From Pseudomonas oryzihabitans (GTDB lineage Bacteria; Pseudomonadota; Gammaproteobacteria; Pseudomonadales; Pseudomonadaceae), in the NCBI RefSeq assembly GCF_014522265.1, contig NZ_CP017024.1, positions 1,888,001 through 1,952,000 of the forward strand: 64,000 nucleotides of DNA, read 5' to 3'. A program made the position numbers and the translations under genes. The notes under the pieces were generated by a model, which was not told the origin of the DNA, searched no databases, and worked only from the letters and a program-made list of their open reading frames with translations. Shown here in pieces: positions 28,688 through 38,859 of the stretch. Each line of letters begins with the position of its first letter. The stretch's first letter is position 1.

Positions 28688-30187
28688 TCAGCGCACGCTC
28701 AACCTGTATCCCACCCGCTCCAGCCACTGCGCCTCCTGCTCGAAGTCGGCCTGGGTCAGGGGGTTCTCCGCCAGCCAGCCATCGGGGAATTGCACGTCCA
28801 GACTGCGCTCGCCGGCGCTGAGCTGGACATCCGGAATGCTCTTGTGGCGGATGTGGTGGAAGAGGATGGCATAGCGCAGCAGCAGCGTCAGGCGCAGCAG
28901 CGGCTCGCCTTCCGCGCCCAGCTCCTGCAGGCGCTCCAAGGGAATGTTGCGGCGATGGCCGCGTACCAGCAGCGCCAGGGCCTGCTGGTCGCGGCGGGAG
29001 AAACCGGGCAGGTCCGAGTGCTCGATCAGGTAGGCGCCATGCTTGTGGTACTGGTAGTGGGCGATGTCCAGGCCGACGCCGTGCAGGCGCGCCGCCCAGC
29101 GCAGCAGTTCGGCATGATTCTCGTCGGTCAGGGCCCAGGCCTCGGCGACCTGTGCCAGGGACTTCAGGGCGCGCTTTTCCACCCGTTCGGCATGGCGCTG
29201 ATCGACGTGGTAGCGCTCGGCCAGGGCGTTGAGGGTACGCTCGCGGACGTCCTCGTGGCTGTGCCGGCCGATCATGTCGTAGAGCACGCCTTCGCGCAGG
29301 GCGCCTTCGGAGAGGTGCATCTCCTGCAGCTCCAGGGCCTTGAACAGAGCTTCGAGGATGGCCAGGCCGCCCGGCAGGATGGCGCGTCGATCCGGCTTCA
29401 CGCCATCGATGTTGAGCAGGTTGATGTCGCCCTGCTTGAGCAGCTTGCGCTTGAGCCACTCGATGCCATCCGGGGTGATCTCGCCATTGCCGCGGCCGGC
29501 GGCCTGGATCGCCAGGGCCACCGCGCGGATGGTGCCGGAAGCGCCCAGGGCCTGGTGCCAGCCCATCTCGCGCAGGCCCTGGTCGATGTTCATCAGTTCC
29601 AGGCGGGCAGCGGTGTAGGCGCGCGCGTACTGGGCGGCGGTGATCTTGCCGTCGGCGAAGAATCTCTTGGTGAAGCTGACGCAACCCATCTGCAGGCTCT
29701 CGCGCTGCAGGGTCTCGAAGCGCTGGCCGATGATGAATTCGGTGCTGCCCCCGCCGATGTCGGTCACCAGGCGGCGTCCGGGCACATCGGGCATGGAGTG
29801 GGACACGCCCAGATAGATGAGGCGGGCCTCTTCGCGACCGGAGATAACCTCGACCGCATGGCCGAGCACGGCTTCGGCGCGCTGGATGAATTCGCCGCGG
29901 TTGCGCGCTTCGCGCAGGGCGTTGGTGCCCACCACCCGCACGGCGCCGCGCGGCATGCCGGCGATCAGCTGGGCGAAGCGGCGCAGGCAGTCCAGGCCGC
30001 GCTGGATGGCCTCTTCGCTGAGCAGACGCGACTCGTCCAGGCCGGCGGCCAGCTGGATCTTTTCGCCCAGTCGCTCAAGGATGCGGATCTCCCCGTGGGA
30101 ATGGCGCGCCCGGACGATGTGAAAGCTGTTCGAGCCCAGGTCGATGGCGGCGATCAGTTCGTGGGGTTCGGCTGGCGAAGGCTGCAT
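28688..30187 (-). CDS. ppx: Exopolyphosphatase
   Basis: A 499-residue Ppx/GppA-family enzyme that removes terminal phosphate from polyphosphate. It has the N-terminal sugar-kinase/actin-type fold ([54 protein letters not shown]) and a C-terminal HD-like helical domain ([20 protein letters not shown]). The ATG at 30187 ([18 protein letters not shown]) is chosen; an ATG at 30217 adds 10 residues, and neither has a good ribosome-binding site. It is convergent with ppk, so synthesis and breakdown genes face each other. Confidence 0.95.
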   Translation of the reverse strand: MQPSPAEPHELIAAIDLGSNSFHIVRARHSHGEIRILERLGEKIQLAAGLDESRLLSEEAIQRGLDCLRRFAQLIAGMPRGAVRVVGTNALREARNRGEFIQRAEAVLGHAVEVISGREEARLIYLGVSHSMPDVPGRRLVTDIGGGSTEFIIGQRFETLQRESLQMGCVSFTKRFFADGKITAAQYARAYTAARLELMNIDQGLREMGWHQALGASGTIRAVALAIQAAGRGNGEITPDGIEWLKRKLLKQGDINLLNIDGVKPDRRAILPGGLAILEALFKALELQEMHLSEGALREGVLYDMIGRHSHEDVRERTLNALAERYHVDQRHAERVEKRALKSLAQVAEAWALTDENHAELLRWAARLHGVGLDIAHYQYHKHGAYLIEHSDLPGFSRRDQQALALLVRGHRRNIPLERLQELGAEGEPLLRLTLLLRYAILFHHIRHKSIPDVQLSAGERSLDVQFPDGWLAENPLTQADFEQEAQWLERVGYRLSVR

Positions 30188-30299
30188 CTGGAGGCTCTCG
30201 GCGATAAACCGCGCCATCGTGCCAGCTAGCCGGTGACGGCTTCAAGCGCACAGCGGTTACGGTTGCGCAAAGTGGCAGAAAAAATAGGGTTTTTCCGCC

Positions 30300-31031
30300 T
30301 CAGGAAGCCACCTGGCCGATGAACTGGGCCAGTTCCGGTGTCTGCGGGTGGGCGAACAGCTCCTGGGGAGGACCGCTTTCGTGGACCTTGCCCTGGTGCA
30401 TGAACACCAGCTTGTCGCCGACCTCGCGGGCGAATCTCATCTCGTGGGTGACCATGATCAGCGTCATGCCCTCGCGGGCCAGCTGCTTGACCACCGCCAG
30501 CACCTCGTTGACCAGTTCCGGATCCAGCGCCGAGGTGATTTCGTCACAGAGCAGCACCTTGGGCGACATGGCCAGGGCGCGGGCGATGGCTACCCGCTGC
30601 TGCTGACCGCCGGAGAGGCGGTCCGGATAGCTGTCGAATTTCTCCGCCAGGCCGACCCGGTCGAGCATCTGCCGCGCCAGGGCGCGGGCCTCGTCCTTGC
30701 TGGTCTTCCTGACCACCTGGGGCGCCAGCATCACGTTCTCGCCCACGGTCAGGTGCGGAAAGAGGTTGAACTGCTGGAAGACCATGCCGACCTTCTGCCG
30801 CAGCGAGCGGAGATTGACCCGGGCGGCGTCCAGGTATTCGCCGTCCACCTCGATGACGCCGTCGTTGATGGATTCCAGGCCGTTCAGGGTGCGCAGCAGG
30901 GTGCTCTTGCCCGAACCGCTCTTGCCGATGATGGCCACTACCTGGCCTTCCTCGACGGTCAGGTCGATGCCCTTGAGCACATGGTGGTTGCCATAGTGTT
31001 TGTGCAGGGCGGTCACTCTAAGCAGCGGCAT
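30300..31031 (-). CDS. Polar amino-acid ABC transporter, ATP-binding protein
   Basis: A 243-residue ATPase: Walker A GKSGSGKST at 36-44, Q-loop FQQFNLFPHLT, signature LSGGQQQRVAIARAL, Walker B VLLCDEITSALD, and switch histidine in VTHEM. Highly like the HisP/GlnQ group that energises import of polar amino acids. Its start overlaps the permease gene by 14 bases. It is the last gene of a four-gene operon (binding protein, two permeases, ATPase). Confidence 0.94.
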   Translation of the reverse strand: MPLLRVTALHKHYGNHHVLKGIDLTVEEGQVVAIIGKSGSGKSTLLRTLNGLESINDGVIEVDGEYLDAARVNLRSLRQKVGMVFQQFNLFPHLTVGENVMLAPQVVRKTSKDEARALARQMLDRVGLAEKFDSYPDRLSGGQQQRVAIARALAMSPKVLLCDEITSALDPELVNEVLAVVKQLAREGMTLIMVTHEMRFAREVGDKLVFMHQGKVHESGPPQELFAHPQTPELAQFIGQVAS

Positions 31032-31665
31032 GCAGTCTCCTTTCCAGCCAGCGTGCGGCCAGCGACAGCGGATAACAGAGGATGAAATAGCCCAGGGCCG
31101 CGAGGCCGTAGACGGTGAAGGGCTGGAAGGTGGCATTGGCGAGCATGCCGCCGATCTTGGTCAGCTCGGTGAAGCCGATGATGGAGGTCACCGCGGTACC
31201 CTTGACCACCTGCACCGAGAAGCCCACGGTGGGCGCCACGGCGATGCGCAGGGCCTGCGGCAGGATCACGTGGCGCAACTGCTCGAAGCGGCTCATCGCC
31301 AGGCTTTCCGAGGCTTCCCACTGACCGTGGGGAATGGCTTCGACGCAGCCCCGCCAGATCTCGGCGAGATAGGCGCTGGTGAACAGGGTCAGGGCCAGGC
31401 CGGCGGCCAGCCAGGCGGGGACTTCCAGACCCAGCAGCGACAGGCCGAAGAAGGTCAGGAACAGTTGCATCAGCAGCGGGGTGCCCTGGAACAGCTCGAT
31501 GTAGCCGCGCGCCAGCAGGCGTAGCGGCCGGAGCGTCGAGTTGCGCGCCAGCAGGACCAGTGCGCTGGCCAGGCCGCCGAAGAGGAAGGCCGCCAGCGAC
31601 AGCACCAGGGTCAGGCCGAGGCCGCTGGCCAGGCTGCGCAGGATGTCGGCGAGAGTGAAGTCCAT
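31018..31665 (-). CDS. Amino-acid ABC transporter permease (second)
   Basis: A 215-residue HisM/GlnP-type permease with about five membrane helices and the coupling-helix (EAA) sequence EASESLAMSRFEQLRHVILP. IELFQGTPLLMQLF is the usual family motif. The start ATG overlaps the stop of the upstream permease. A longer frame to 31839 is only read-through of the neighbour. Confidence 0.93.
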   Translation of the reverse strand: MDFTLADILRSLASGLGLTLVLSLAAFLFGGLASALVLLARNSTLRPLRLLARGYIELFQGTPLLMQLFLTFFGLSLLGLEVPAWLAAGLALTLFTSAYLAEIWRGCVEAIPHGQWEASESLAMSRFEQLRHVILPQALRIAVAPTVGFSVQVVKGTAVTSIIGFTELTKIGGMLANATFQPFTVYGLAALGYFILCYPLSLAARWLERRLHAAA

Positions 31666-32330
31666 CAACGCCTCCTGACGATGAAGAAGACGCCCAGCCA
31701 GTGCAGCGCCTGACGCACGCCAATGGCCATGAGCAGATAGATGAGGGTGGTCAGCAGATAGGTTTCGAAGGCGCGGAAGTTGCGCGACTGGATGAAGTTG
31801 GCGGCAAAGGTCAGCTCCTCGGTGGAAATCTGCGAGCACACCGCCGAGCCCAGCATCACGATCACCAGCTGGCTCGACAGCGCCGGCCAGACCTTGGCCA
31901 GGGCCGGACGCAGGATCACGTAGCGCAGGGTTTCGAAGCGGGTCATGGCCAGGGCCGCCGCCGCTTCCAGCTGGCCCCGCGGTATCGCCTGGATGCCGGC
32001 GCGGATGATCTCGGTGGAATAGGCGCCGAGGTTGATGACCATGGCCAGCACCGCCGCCTGGCCGGCTTCGATCCGCACCCCGATGGAGGGCAGGCCGAAG
32101 AAGATGAAGAACAGCTGGATCAGGAAGGGCGTATTGCGGATCAGCTCGACGTAGACCCCGAAGGCCTGGGCGAAGGGTTTCAGGCGCCAGGCGCGGCAGG
32201 TGGCGCCGACGATGCCGATGAGGATGCCGAAGAAGCCACCGATCACCGTCAGCTCAAGGGTGTAGAGCGCTCCCTTGAGCAGCAGGTCGCTCTGCGCGAG
32301 CACGGGCTGGAAGTCGAACTGATACGCCAT
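31665..32330 (-). CDS. Amino-acid ABC transporter permease (first)
   Basis: A 221-residue permease of the same family, with VELIRNTPFLIQLFFIFFG and the coupling-helix EAAAALAMTRFETLRYVILR. Its stop overlaps the second permease start. It is separated from the binding-protein gene by 13 bases. Paired permeases suggest a heterodimeric membrane part. Confidence 0.93.
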   Translation of the reverse strand: MAYQFDFQPVLAQSDLLLKGALYTLELTVIGGFFGILIGIVGATCRAWRLKPFAQAFGVYVELIRNTPFLIQLFFIFFGLPSIGVRIEAGQAAVLAMVINLGAYSTEIIRAGIQAIPRGQLEAAAALAMTRFETLRYVILRPALAKVWPALSSQLVIVMLGSAVCSQISTEELTFAANFIQSRNFRAFETYLLTTLIYLLMAIGVRQALHWLGVFFIVRRR

Positions 32331-32343
32331 GGCGCGTCGATCC

Positions 32344-33126
32344 TCAGAGAGCGGCCGGCAGGGGATCGCCCAGCCATTTTTCGGAGTTCTTGCTCAGGGT
32401 GCCGTCGGCGCGGGCCGCATCGATAATGGCATCGACCTTGTCCTTGAGCGCCGGCTCGTTCTTGTTGATGCCCACGTACACCGGCGAGTCCTTGAGCTTG
32501 ACCTTGAGCACCGGTTCCTTGGCCGGGTTGCGCGCGCCGATCACCTTCATCACCACGCTGCCGCTGGCGATCAGCTCGGACTGCCCGGCCAGGTAGGCGG
32601 CGATGGTGGAATTGTTGTCCTCGAAGCGCTTGATCACGCTGTCCTTCGGCGCCACATCGGTGAGCGCCAGGTCTTCAATGGAGCCGCGGGTAACCGAGAT
32701 CACCTTGCCGGCCAGCTGCTCGGGTGTGCTGATGGCGGCATCCTTGGGACCGAAGACGCCGAGATAGAAGGGCGCATAGGGCTTGCTGAAGTCGATGACC
32801 TTTTCCCGGTCGGGATTCTTGCCCAGGCTGGAGATGACCAGGTCGACCTTGCCGGTGGTCAGGAAGGGAATGCGGTTGGTGCTGTTGACCGGGGTGACTT
32901 CCAGCTTCACGTTCAGCTTGTCCGCCATCAGTTGCGCGGTGTCGATATCCAGGCCGCGCGGTTTGAGATCGGGTCCGACTGAACCGAAGGGCGGGAAGTC
33001 CTGTGGCACGGCGACCTTGAGCACGCCGCGCTGCTGGATATCGGCCAGTTGGTCGGCCTGGGCGGAGGTGTGCAGGGCGGTCAGGCCCAGGGCGAGCAGG
33101 GAGAGGGCGGTCCAGCGCTTGAGCAT
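32344..33126 (-). CDS. Periplasmic amino-acid-binding protein of the ABC transporter
   Basis: A 260-residue family-3 solute-binding protein. The signal peptide ends near TSAQA-D (about residue 24). Binding-site features of the family are GVLKVAVPQDFPPFGSVG, PRGLDIDTAQLMADKL, DLVISSLGKNPDREKVIDFS and VTRGSIEDL. The ligand, a polar or acidic amino acid or relative, cannot be fixed. First gene of the operon; divergent from a GntR/FCD regulator with about 270 bases of shared promoter region. Confidence 0.93.
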   Translation of the reverse strand: MLKRWTALSLLALGLTALHTSAQADQLADIQQRGVLKVAVPQDFPPFGSVGPDLKPRGLDIDTAQLMADKLNVKLEVTPVNSTNRIPFLTTGKVDLVISSLGKNPDREKVIDFSKPYAPFYLGVFGPKDAAISTPEQLAGKVISVTRGSIEDLALTDVAPKDSVIKRFEDNNSTIAAYLAGQSELIASGSVVMKVIGARNPAKEPVLKVKLKDSPVYVGINKNEPALKDKVDAIIDAARADGTLSKNSEKWLGDPLPAAL

Positions 33127-33223
33127 GACGAGACTCCGGAAGCAGGTTGGGATGGCTCTGCCCAGTGCATTTCATGTGCCAGCCGCCTGCCAGGGGGGCG
33201 CAAGGGCCGTCAGGCTTGAGGAT

Positions 33224-33234
33224 TGGTCTTACTG
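33224..33234. promoter_or_regulatory. Candidate FadR-subfamily operator 1
   Basis: TGGTCTTACTG fits the GntR/FadR consensus TNGTNNNACNA except for the last base. It lies about 100 bases before the binding-protein start, between it and the divergent regulator. Confidence 0.4.
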
Positions 33235-33378
33235 GTCTGAACAGTTGCTCACCACAGCCGCCTGCGCTGGCGCTTGCCGTGAGCCGCTTTGGTGCGCGGT
33301 TATAGCGGCGTGCTCCGCCTTGGGGCCGCACTTGAAGTCCCTGGAAATTGGGCATAAAAGGCAAGCTTCCGGACTGAC

Positions 33379-33389
33379 TGGCCTGACCA
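33379..33389. promoter_or_regulatory. Candidate FadR-subfamily operator 2
   Basis: TGGCCTGACCA is an inverted repeat fitting TNGTNNNACNA with one mismatch. It ends 4 bases before the regulator's ATG, a place suited to autorepression. Confidence 0.4.
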
Positions 33390-33393
33390 CGCC

Positions 33394-34089
33394 ATGCCCC
33401 TCGCTGCCACCCGCGCCGTACCCCAATATGCCGTCGACGCCATTCGCCGACTGATCGAGACCGAAGGCTATGCCCCCGGCGCGGCCCTGCCCGCGCAGCG
33501 GGAGCTGGCCGAGCGGCTGGGGGTGAGTCGCGCCTCCCTGCGCGAGGCGCTGTCCACCCTGAGCGCCCTGGGCCTGGTCAGCGTCCAGCCCGGGCGCGGC
33601 GTCTATGTGCAGGCGGCGACGGGTACGGTGGACGGACACTGGCCCTTCGCCGACGAGGTGACGGCCGCCCATGTCTTCCAGCTGAGATTCGCCCTGGAAG
33701 GCTTCGCCGCCGGGCTGGCCGCCGTCACCCTGGGGCCCGCCGACCTGGATCGCCTGGAGGTCAATCTGGCCGCCCTGCACCGGGCGCTGCGGGCCAACGA
33801 GCTGGAAGAGGCGGCCGTGCTGGACTTCGACTTCCATCGCCAACTGCTGCTGGCCGCGGACAACCCGGCCATGCTGGCGGTGATCACCAGCAGCCCCGAA
33901 CGCTTCCACGAGAGCCAGAAGCTGCCCTTCGTGCGCCCCGAGCGGGCCCTGGAAACCTGGCAGGAACACCGGCGCATCCTCAGGGCCCTGAGCCGCCGCT
34001 CGCCCGCGGCGGCGCAAAAGGCCATGCGCGAACATATCCGCAATGCGGCCCTGCGCAGTGGAACCCCCTTCACGGTTCCTGCTGTCTAA
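33394..34089 (+). CDS. GntR-family regulator with FCD domain (FadR subfamily)
   Basis: A 231-residue regulator: winged helix at about 8-75 (YAVDAIRRLIETEGYAPGAA, AERLGVSRASLREALSTL, GLVSVQPGRGVYV) and a C-terminal all-helical FCD ligand domain at about 95-220. The FCD metal-binding histidines appear in DFDFHRQLL, QEHRRIL and REHIRNA. It probably controls the divergent amino-acid transporter, from position. The ligand is unknown. Confidence 0.9.
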   Translation: MPLAATRAVPQYAVDAIRRLIETEGYAPGAALPAQRELAERLGVSRASLREALSTLSALGLVSVQPGRGVYVQAATGTVDGHWPFADEVTAAHVFQLRFALEGFAAGLAAVTLGPADLDRLEVNLAALHRALRANELEEAAVLDFDFHRQLLLAADNPAMLAVITSSPERFHESQKLPFVRPERALETWQEHRRILRALSRRSPAAAQKAMREHIRNAALRSGTPFTVPAV

Positions 34090-34239
34090 ACAGCGAGCCA
34101 CGATCGGTGGAACGGTGATCGACCAGGGTTGCAAAGGCGTCGGAAATGCAGCTCAACTCCGCTTTCTCAGGCCTTGTCGCCCGTTTGCCGGATCGTGAAC
34201 CACCTCTGCCATCAATGCCGGTCATAGCCACCATCAATG

Positions 34240-34255
34240 TTCGAATGCTTTCGAA
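34240..34255. promoter_or_regulatory. Palindrome TTCGAA-N4-TTCGAA upstream of trxA
   Basis: A perfect 16-bp inverted repeat made of two TTCGAA boxes spaced by 4 bases, about 60 bases before the trxA ATG. A TATCAT at 34272-34277 could be the -10. The binding protein, if any, is unknown. Confidence 0.4.
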
Positions 34256-34316
34256 GTGACGGCGGCAGGGCTATCATGGCCATACTTCAAGTCGTACCCG
34301 AATTCGGAGAGAGTCA

Positions 34317-34643
34317 ATGAGCGAATACATCACCAACGTCAGCGACGCCAGCTTCGAGCAGGACGTGCTGAAGTCCGACAGCCCCGTGCTGGTCGACTAC
34401 TGGGCCGAATGGTGCGGTCCGTGCAAGATGATTGCGCCGGTTCTGGACGAGATCGCCAAGGACTACCAGGGCAAGCTCAAGGTCTGCAAACTGAACATCG
34501 ATGAAAACCAGGACACCCCGCCGAAGTACGGCGTGCGCGGCATCCCGACCCTGATGCTGTTCAAGAACGGCGCGGTCGAGGCCACCAAGGTCGGCGCCCT
34601 GTCCAAGTCGCAACTGGCCGCCTTCCTCGACGCCAACGTCTGA
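34317..34643 (+). CDS. trxA: Thioredoxin 1
   Basis: A 108-residue thioredoxin with the redox centre WCGPCK (W32, C33, C36), cis-proline in GIPTLM, and the usual buried aspartate region ([11 protein letters not shown]). It reduces protein disulfides with NADPH and thioredoxin reductase. SD GGAGAGAG lies upstream. It has its own terminator and precedes rho, the common trxA-rho order. Confidence 0.97.
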   Translation: MSEYITNVSDASFEQDVLKSDSPVLVDYWAEWCGPCKMIAPVLDEIAKDYQGKLKVCKLNIDENQDTPPKYGVRGIPTLMLFKNGAVEATKVGALSKSQLAAFLDANV

Positions 34644-34655
34644 GGCAGCCAGTCG

Positions 34656-34681
34656 AAAGCCCCGCCATGCGGGGCTTTTTT
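34656..34681 (+). terminator. Rho-independent terminator after trxA
   Basis: A perfect 10-bp stem AAAGCCCCGC/GCGGGGCTTT with a 3-base loop and a TTTTTT run, 13 bases after the trxA stop. Confidence 0.95.
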
Positions 34682-34739
34682 ATGCCCGGACGGCTGGACG
34701 AGTACCCATGCAGGTGCTAGATTCCAGCCACGACCCCAT

Positions 34740-34869
34740 CAGCGGGCCGTCTTCTCATCTGCTGTAGCCGTCAGTTCTCCTCTTCAGAACGCATCCCGCG
34801 AAGCTAATCTCGCATCCGGCCGCTCAGCTCGAATCCCTCCTTCGCCTCTTCTCACGTCAACATACGTCT
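34740..34869 (+). promoter_or_regulatory. C-rich rho leader without Shine-Dalgarno sequence
   Basis: The last 130 bases before rho are rich in C and in pyrimidine-C dinucleotides and poor in G (for example CTCCTCTTCAG, CCCTCCTTCGCCTCTTCTCA). This is the composition of rut sites where Rho loads. Just before the ATG stands CAACATACGTCT, with no ribosome-binding motif. Autogenous termination by Rho in its own leader is known in E. coli; here it is inferred from composition. Confidence 0.45.
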
Positions 34870-36132
<1,263 letters not shown>

Positions 36133-36147
36133 GGCGCAGTCGCATGC

Positions 36148-36178
36148 AAAGGCCGGGAAATCCCGGCCTTTGGCGTTT
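36148..36178 (+). terminator. Rho-independent terminator after rho
   Basis: A perfect 11-bp stem AAAGGCCGGGA/TCCCGGCCTTT closing on AA, followed by GGCGTTTCT. The T-tract is short but the stem is very stable. Confidence 0.8.
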
Positions 36179-36250
36179 CTGGGCCAGTGCTTTCTCGATG
36201 CGCGACTCAGGCGGTAGACTGCCAGACTTTCCCCAGCGCCAAGAGGCCGC

Positions 36251-37717
36251 ATGCAATACCGAGATCTGCGTGACTTCATCCGCAGCCTGGAGCAGCGTGG
36301 TGAACTGAAGCGCGTGACCGCCCCGGTCTCGCCGATCCTCGAGATGACCGAAATCTGCGACCGGACCCTGCGCAAGCAGGGCCCGGCGTTGCTGTTCGAG
36401 AATCCCGTGGGCTTCTCCATGCCCGTGCTGGGCAACCTGTTCGGTACGCCCCAGCGTGTGGCGCTGGGCATGGGCGCCGAGGACGTCGGCGCCTTGCGCG
36501 AGATCGGCAAGCTGCTGGCCTTCCTCAAGGAGCCCGAGCCGCCCAAGGGCCTCAAGGACGCCTGGTCGAAGCTGCCGATCTACAAGAAGGTCATCAGCAT
36601 GGCGCCCAAGGTGGTCAAGGATGCGCCCTGCCAGGAGGTGATCGAGGAGGGCGAGGCGGTCGATCTGGGCAAGTTGCCGATCCAGCACTGCTGGCCGGGC
36701 GACGTGGCGCCGCTGATCACCTGGGGCCTGACGGTCACCCGCGGGCCCAACAAGGAACGCCAGAACCTCGGCATCTATCGCCAGCAGGTCATCGGCCGCA
36801 ACAAGCTGATCATGCGCTGGTTGAGTCACCGGGGCGGTGCCCTGGATTTCCGCGAGTGGTGCCAGAAGCATCCCGGCCAGCCCTACCCGGTGGCCGTGGC
36901 CCTGGGCGCTGATCCGGCCACCATCCTCGGCGCGGTCACTCCGGTACCCGACACCCTGTCCGAATACGCCTTTGCCGGCCTGCTGCGCGGCAGTCGCAGC
37001 GAACTGATCAAGTGCGTGGGCAACGACCTGCAGGTGCCGGCCAGTGCCGAGATCGTGCTGGAAGGGGTCATCCATCCGGGCGAGACCGCGCCGGAAGGGC
37101 CCTATGGCGATCACACCGGCTACTACAACGAGGTCGATACCTTCCCGGTCTTTACCGTGGAGCGCATCACCCGGCGCCGCGATCCCATCTATCACAGTAC
37201 CTACACCGGGCGTCCGCCGGACGAGCCTGCCATCCTCGGCGTGGCGCTCAACGAAGTCTTCGTGCCCATCCTGCAAAAGCAGTTCCCGGAGATCGTCGAC
37301 TTCTACCTGCCGCCGGAAGGCTGCTCCTACCGCATGGCGGTGGTGACCATCAAGAAGCAGTACCCCGGCCACGCCAAGCGGGTGATGCTGGGCGTCTGGT
37401 CGTTCCTGCGGCAGTTCATGTACACCAAGTTCGTGATCGTCACCGACGACGACATCAATGCCCGCGACTGGAACGACGTCATCTGGGCCGTGACCACGCG
37501 CATGGATCCCAAGCGCGACACCGTGATGATCGACAACACCCCCATCGACTACCTGGACTTCGCCTCGCCGATCTCCGGCCTGGGCTCGAAGATGGGCCTG
37601 GATGCCACCCACAAGTGGCCGGGCGAAACCACCCGCGAGTGGGGGCGGGCGATCGTCAAGGACGAAGCGGTGGTCAAACGGGTGGACGAGATGTGGTCCA
37701 GTCTCGGGATCGACTAA
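36251..37717 (+). CDS. ubiD: 4-hydroxy-3-polyprenylbenzoate decarboxylase
   Basis: A 488-residue UbiD, the prenyl-FMN-dependent decarboxylase of ubiquinone synthesis. Family sequence runs from [20 protein letters not shown] through [45 protein letters not shown] (catalytic E-R-E region) and [13 protein letters not shown]. It needs UbiX for its cofactor; ubiX is not in the window. A ferredoxin-type reductase gene follows after 11 bases. Confidence 0.97.
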   Translation: MQYRDLRDFIRSLEQRGELKRVTAPVSPILEMTEICDRTLRKQGPALLFENPVGFSMPVLGNLFGTPQRVALGMGAEDVGALREIGKLLAFLKEPEPPKGLKDAWSKLPIYKKVISMAPKVVKDAPCQEVIEEGEAVDLGKLPIQHCWPGDVAPLITWGLTVTRGPNKERQNLGIYRQQVIGRNKLIMRWLSHRGGALDFREWCQKHPGQPYPVAVALGADPATILGAVTPVPDTLSEYAFAGLLRGSRSELIKCVGNDLQVPASAEIVLEGVIHPGETAPEGPYGDHTGYYNEVDTFPVFTVERITRRRDPIYHSTYTGRPPDEPAILGVALNEVFVPILQKQFPEIVDFYLPPEGCSYRMAVVTIKKQYPGHAKRVMLGVWSFLRQFMYTKFVIVTDDDINARDWNDVIWAVTTRMDPKRDTVMIDNTPIDYLDFASPISGLGSKMGLDATHKWPGETTREWGRAIVKDEAVVKRVDEMWSSLGID

Positions 37718-37728
37718 CGGAGACGACG

Positions 37729-38697
37729 ATGAAGGTCACCCTGCAGCCCTCGGGTGCGGTACTGCAAACCCAGCCCGGCGAGGCCATCCTGGCCGCCGCG
37801 CAGCGCCTCGGCTACAGCGGGCCGCACAGCTGCCGCAACGGCAATTGCCAGCTCTGCGCCGCGCTGCTGGTGGAGGGCCAGGTCGCCCAGCACGGCCAGA
37901 CCGTCGATCATGGCGAGATCTATGTCTGCGTGGCCGTACCCCTGAGCGACTGCCTGCTGCAGTGGGACGGCGTCCTGGCGCCTGGCGAATTGCCGGTGCG
38001 CCAGCTGGCCTGCCAGGTGGTGGCCCTGGACGACGTGGGTGGCGATGTCCGCCGGGTGCGCCTGCGTGCTCCCGCCGGGCGGCCGCCGCGCTATCATGCC
38101 GGTCAGTACCTGCTGATCCAGCGCGACGACGGCAAGCAGTCGGCCTTTTCCCTGGCCTCGGCGCCCCATCAGGGGCGTGAGCTGGAATTGCACGTGCTGG
38201 CGCGCGAGGCCAGCAGCCAGGCGCTGCTGGCGCAACTGGAAAGCAAGGGTATGGCGCAGGTCGAGTTGCCCTATGGCGACGCCCATCTGGCCGAACTGCC
38301 TGAAGGCCCCCTGGTACTAATCGCCGCCGGGACCGGCATGGCCCAGATGCACAGCTTGATCGAAGATGCCCGTACCCGGGGCTTCGCCCATCCGGTGCAC
38401 CTCTACTGGGGCGTGCGCACGCCGGACGACTTCTATGCCATCGAGGCCTGGGACGCCTGGGCGGAACTGCCCAATCTCACTCTGAACCGGGTGGTGAGCG
38501 ATGCCTGTGGCTGGGCAGGGCGCTGCGGTCTGCTGCACGAGGTGGTGCGTGCGGATTTCGCCGATCTGAGCGGCCTGCACGTCTATGCCAGCGGCTCGCC
38601 GGCGATGGTCTATGCCACCCTGGACGCCCTGGTGGAAGCCGGCATGGACGCGCACCAGATGCGCGCCGACGTCTTCGCCTACGCGCCGCGGGGGTGA
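37729..38697 (+). CDS. 2Fe-2S/FAD-dependent reductase (CDP-6-deoxy-delta-3,4-glucoseen reductase-like)
   Basis: A 322-residue fusion. The N-terminal plant-type ferredoxin domain has C35, C40, C43 and C67 (CRNGNCQLC...YVCV). Then come the FAD-binding beta barrel (YHAGQYLLIQRDDGK, FSLASAP) and the NAD-binding domain (LVLIAAGTGMAQMHSL, YWGVRTPDDFY, VYASGSPAMVY). Annotated in Pseudomonas beside ubiD as CDP-6-deoxy-glucoseen reductase, but position suggests a role with UbiD or as a flavin reductase (Fre-like). SD GGAG is 7 bases before the ATG. Confidence 0.9.
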   Translation: MKVTLQPSGAVLQTQPGEAILAAAQRLGYSGPHSCRNGNCQLCAALLVEGQVAQHGQTVDHGEIYVCVAVPLSDCLLQWDGVLAPGELPVRQLACQVVALDDVGGDVRRVRLRAPAGRPPRYHAGQYLLIQRDDGKQSAFSLASAPHQGRELELHVLAREASSQALLAQLESKGMAQVELPYGDAHLAELPEGPLVLIAAGTGMAQMHSLIEDARTRGFAHPVHLYWGVRTPDDFYAIEAWDAWAELPNLTLNRVVSDACGWAGRCGLLHEVVRADFADLSGLHVYASGSPAMVYATLDALVEAGMDAHQMRADVFAYAPRG

Positions 38698-38701
38698 GCC
38701 T

Positions 38702-38779
38702 ATCGCGGCCGTGCCGGTGCGCCGTAGCGACCGCTCCTACGGGTAAGCTCTACCTGTAGGAGCGGCCCATGGCCGCGAT
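38702..38779. repeat. REP-like inverted repeat pair
   Basis: ATCGCGGCC (38702-38710) and CCGCTCCTAC (38731-38740) are mirrored by GTAGGAGCGG (38756-38765) and GGCCGCGAT (38771-38779). The GTAGGAGCGG...GGCCGCGAT unit is a familiar dispersed palindromic element of Pseudomonas intergenic regions. It lies between convergent genes. Confidence 0.8.
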
Positions 38780-38812
38780 TGATCGAAAAGCACAAAGCGT
38801 TTTCGACCAGGA

Positions 38813-38850
38813 CCCAGAGTGGATGAGGCTGTGCCGTCATCCACCCTGGG
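38813..38850. terminator. Large hairpin between reductase gene and glpT
   Basis: CCCAGAGTGGATGA and TCATCCACCCTGGG pair over 14 bases with one mismatch around a 10-base loop. It sits 10 bases beyond the glpT stop. It may act as a bidirectional terminator without T-run or be another dispersed repeat. Confidence 0.5.
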
Positions 38851-38859
38851 CAATCGGCG

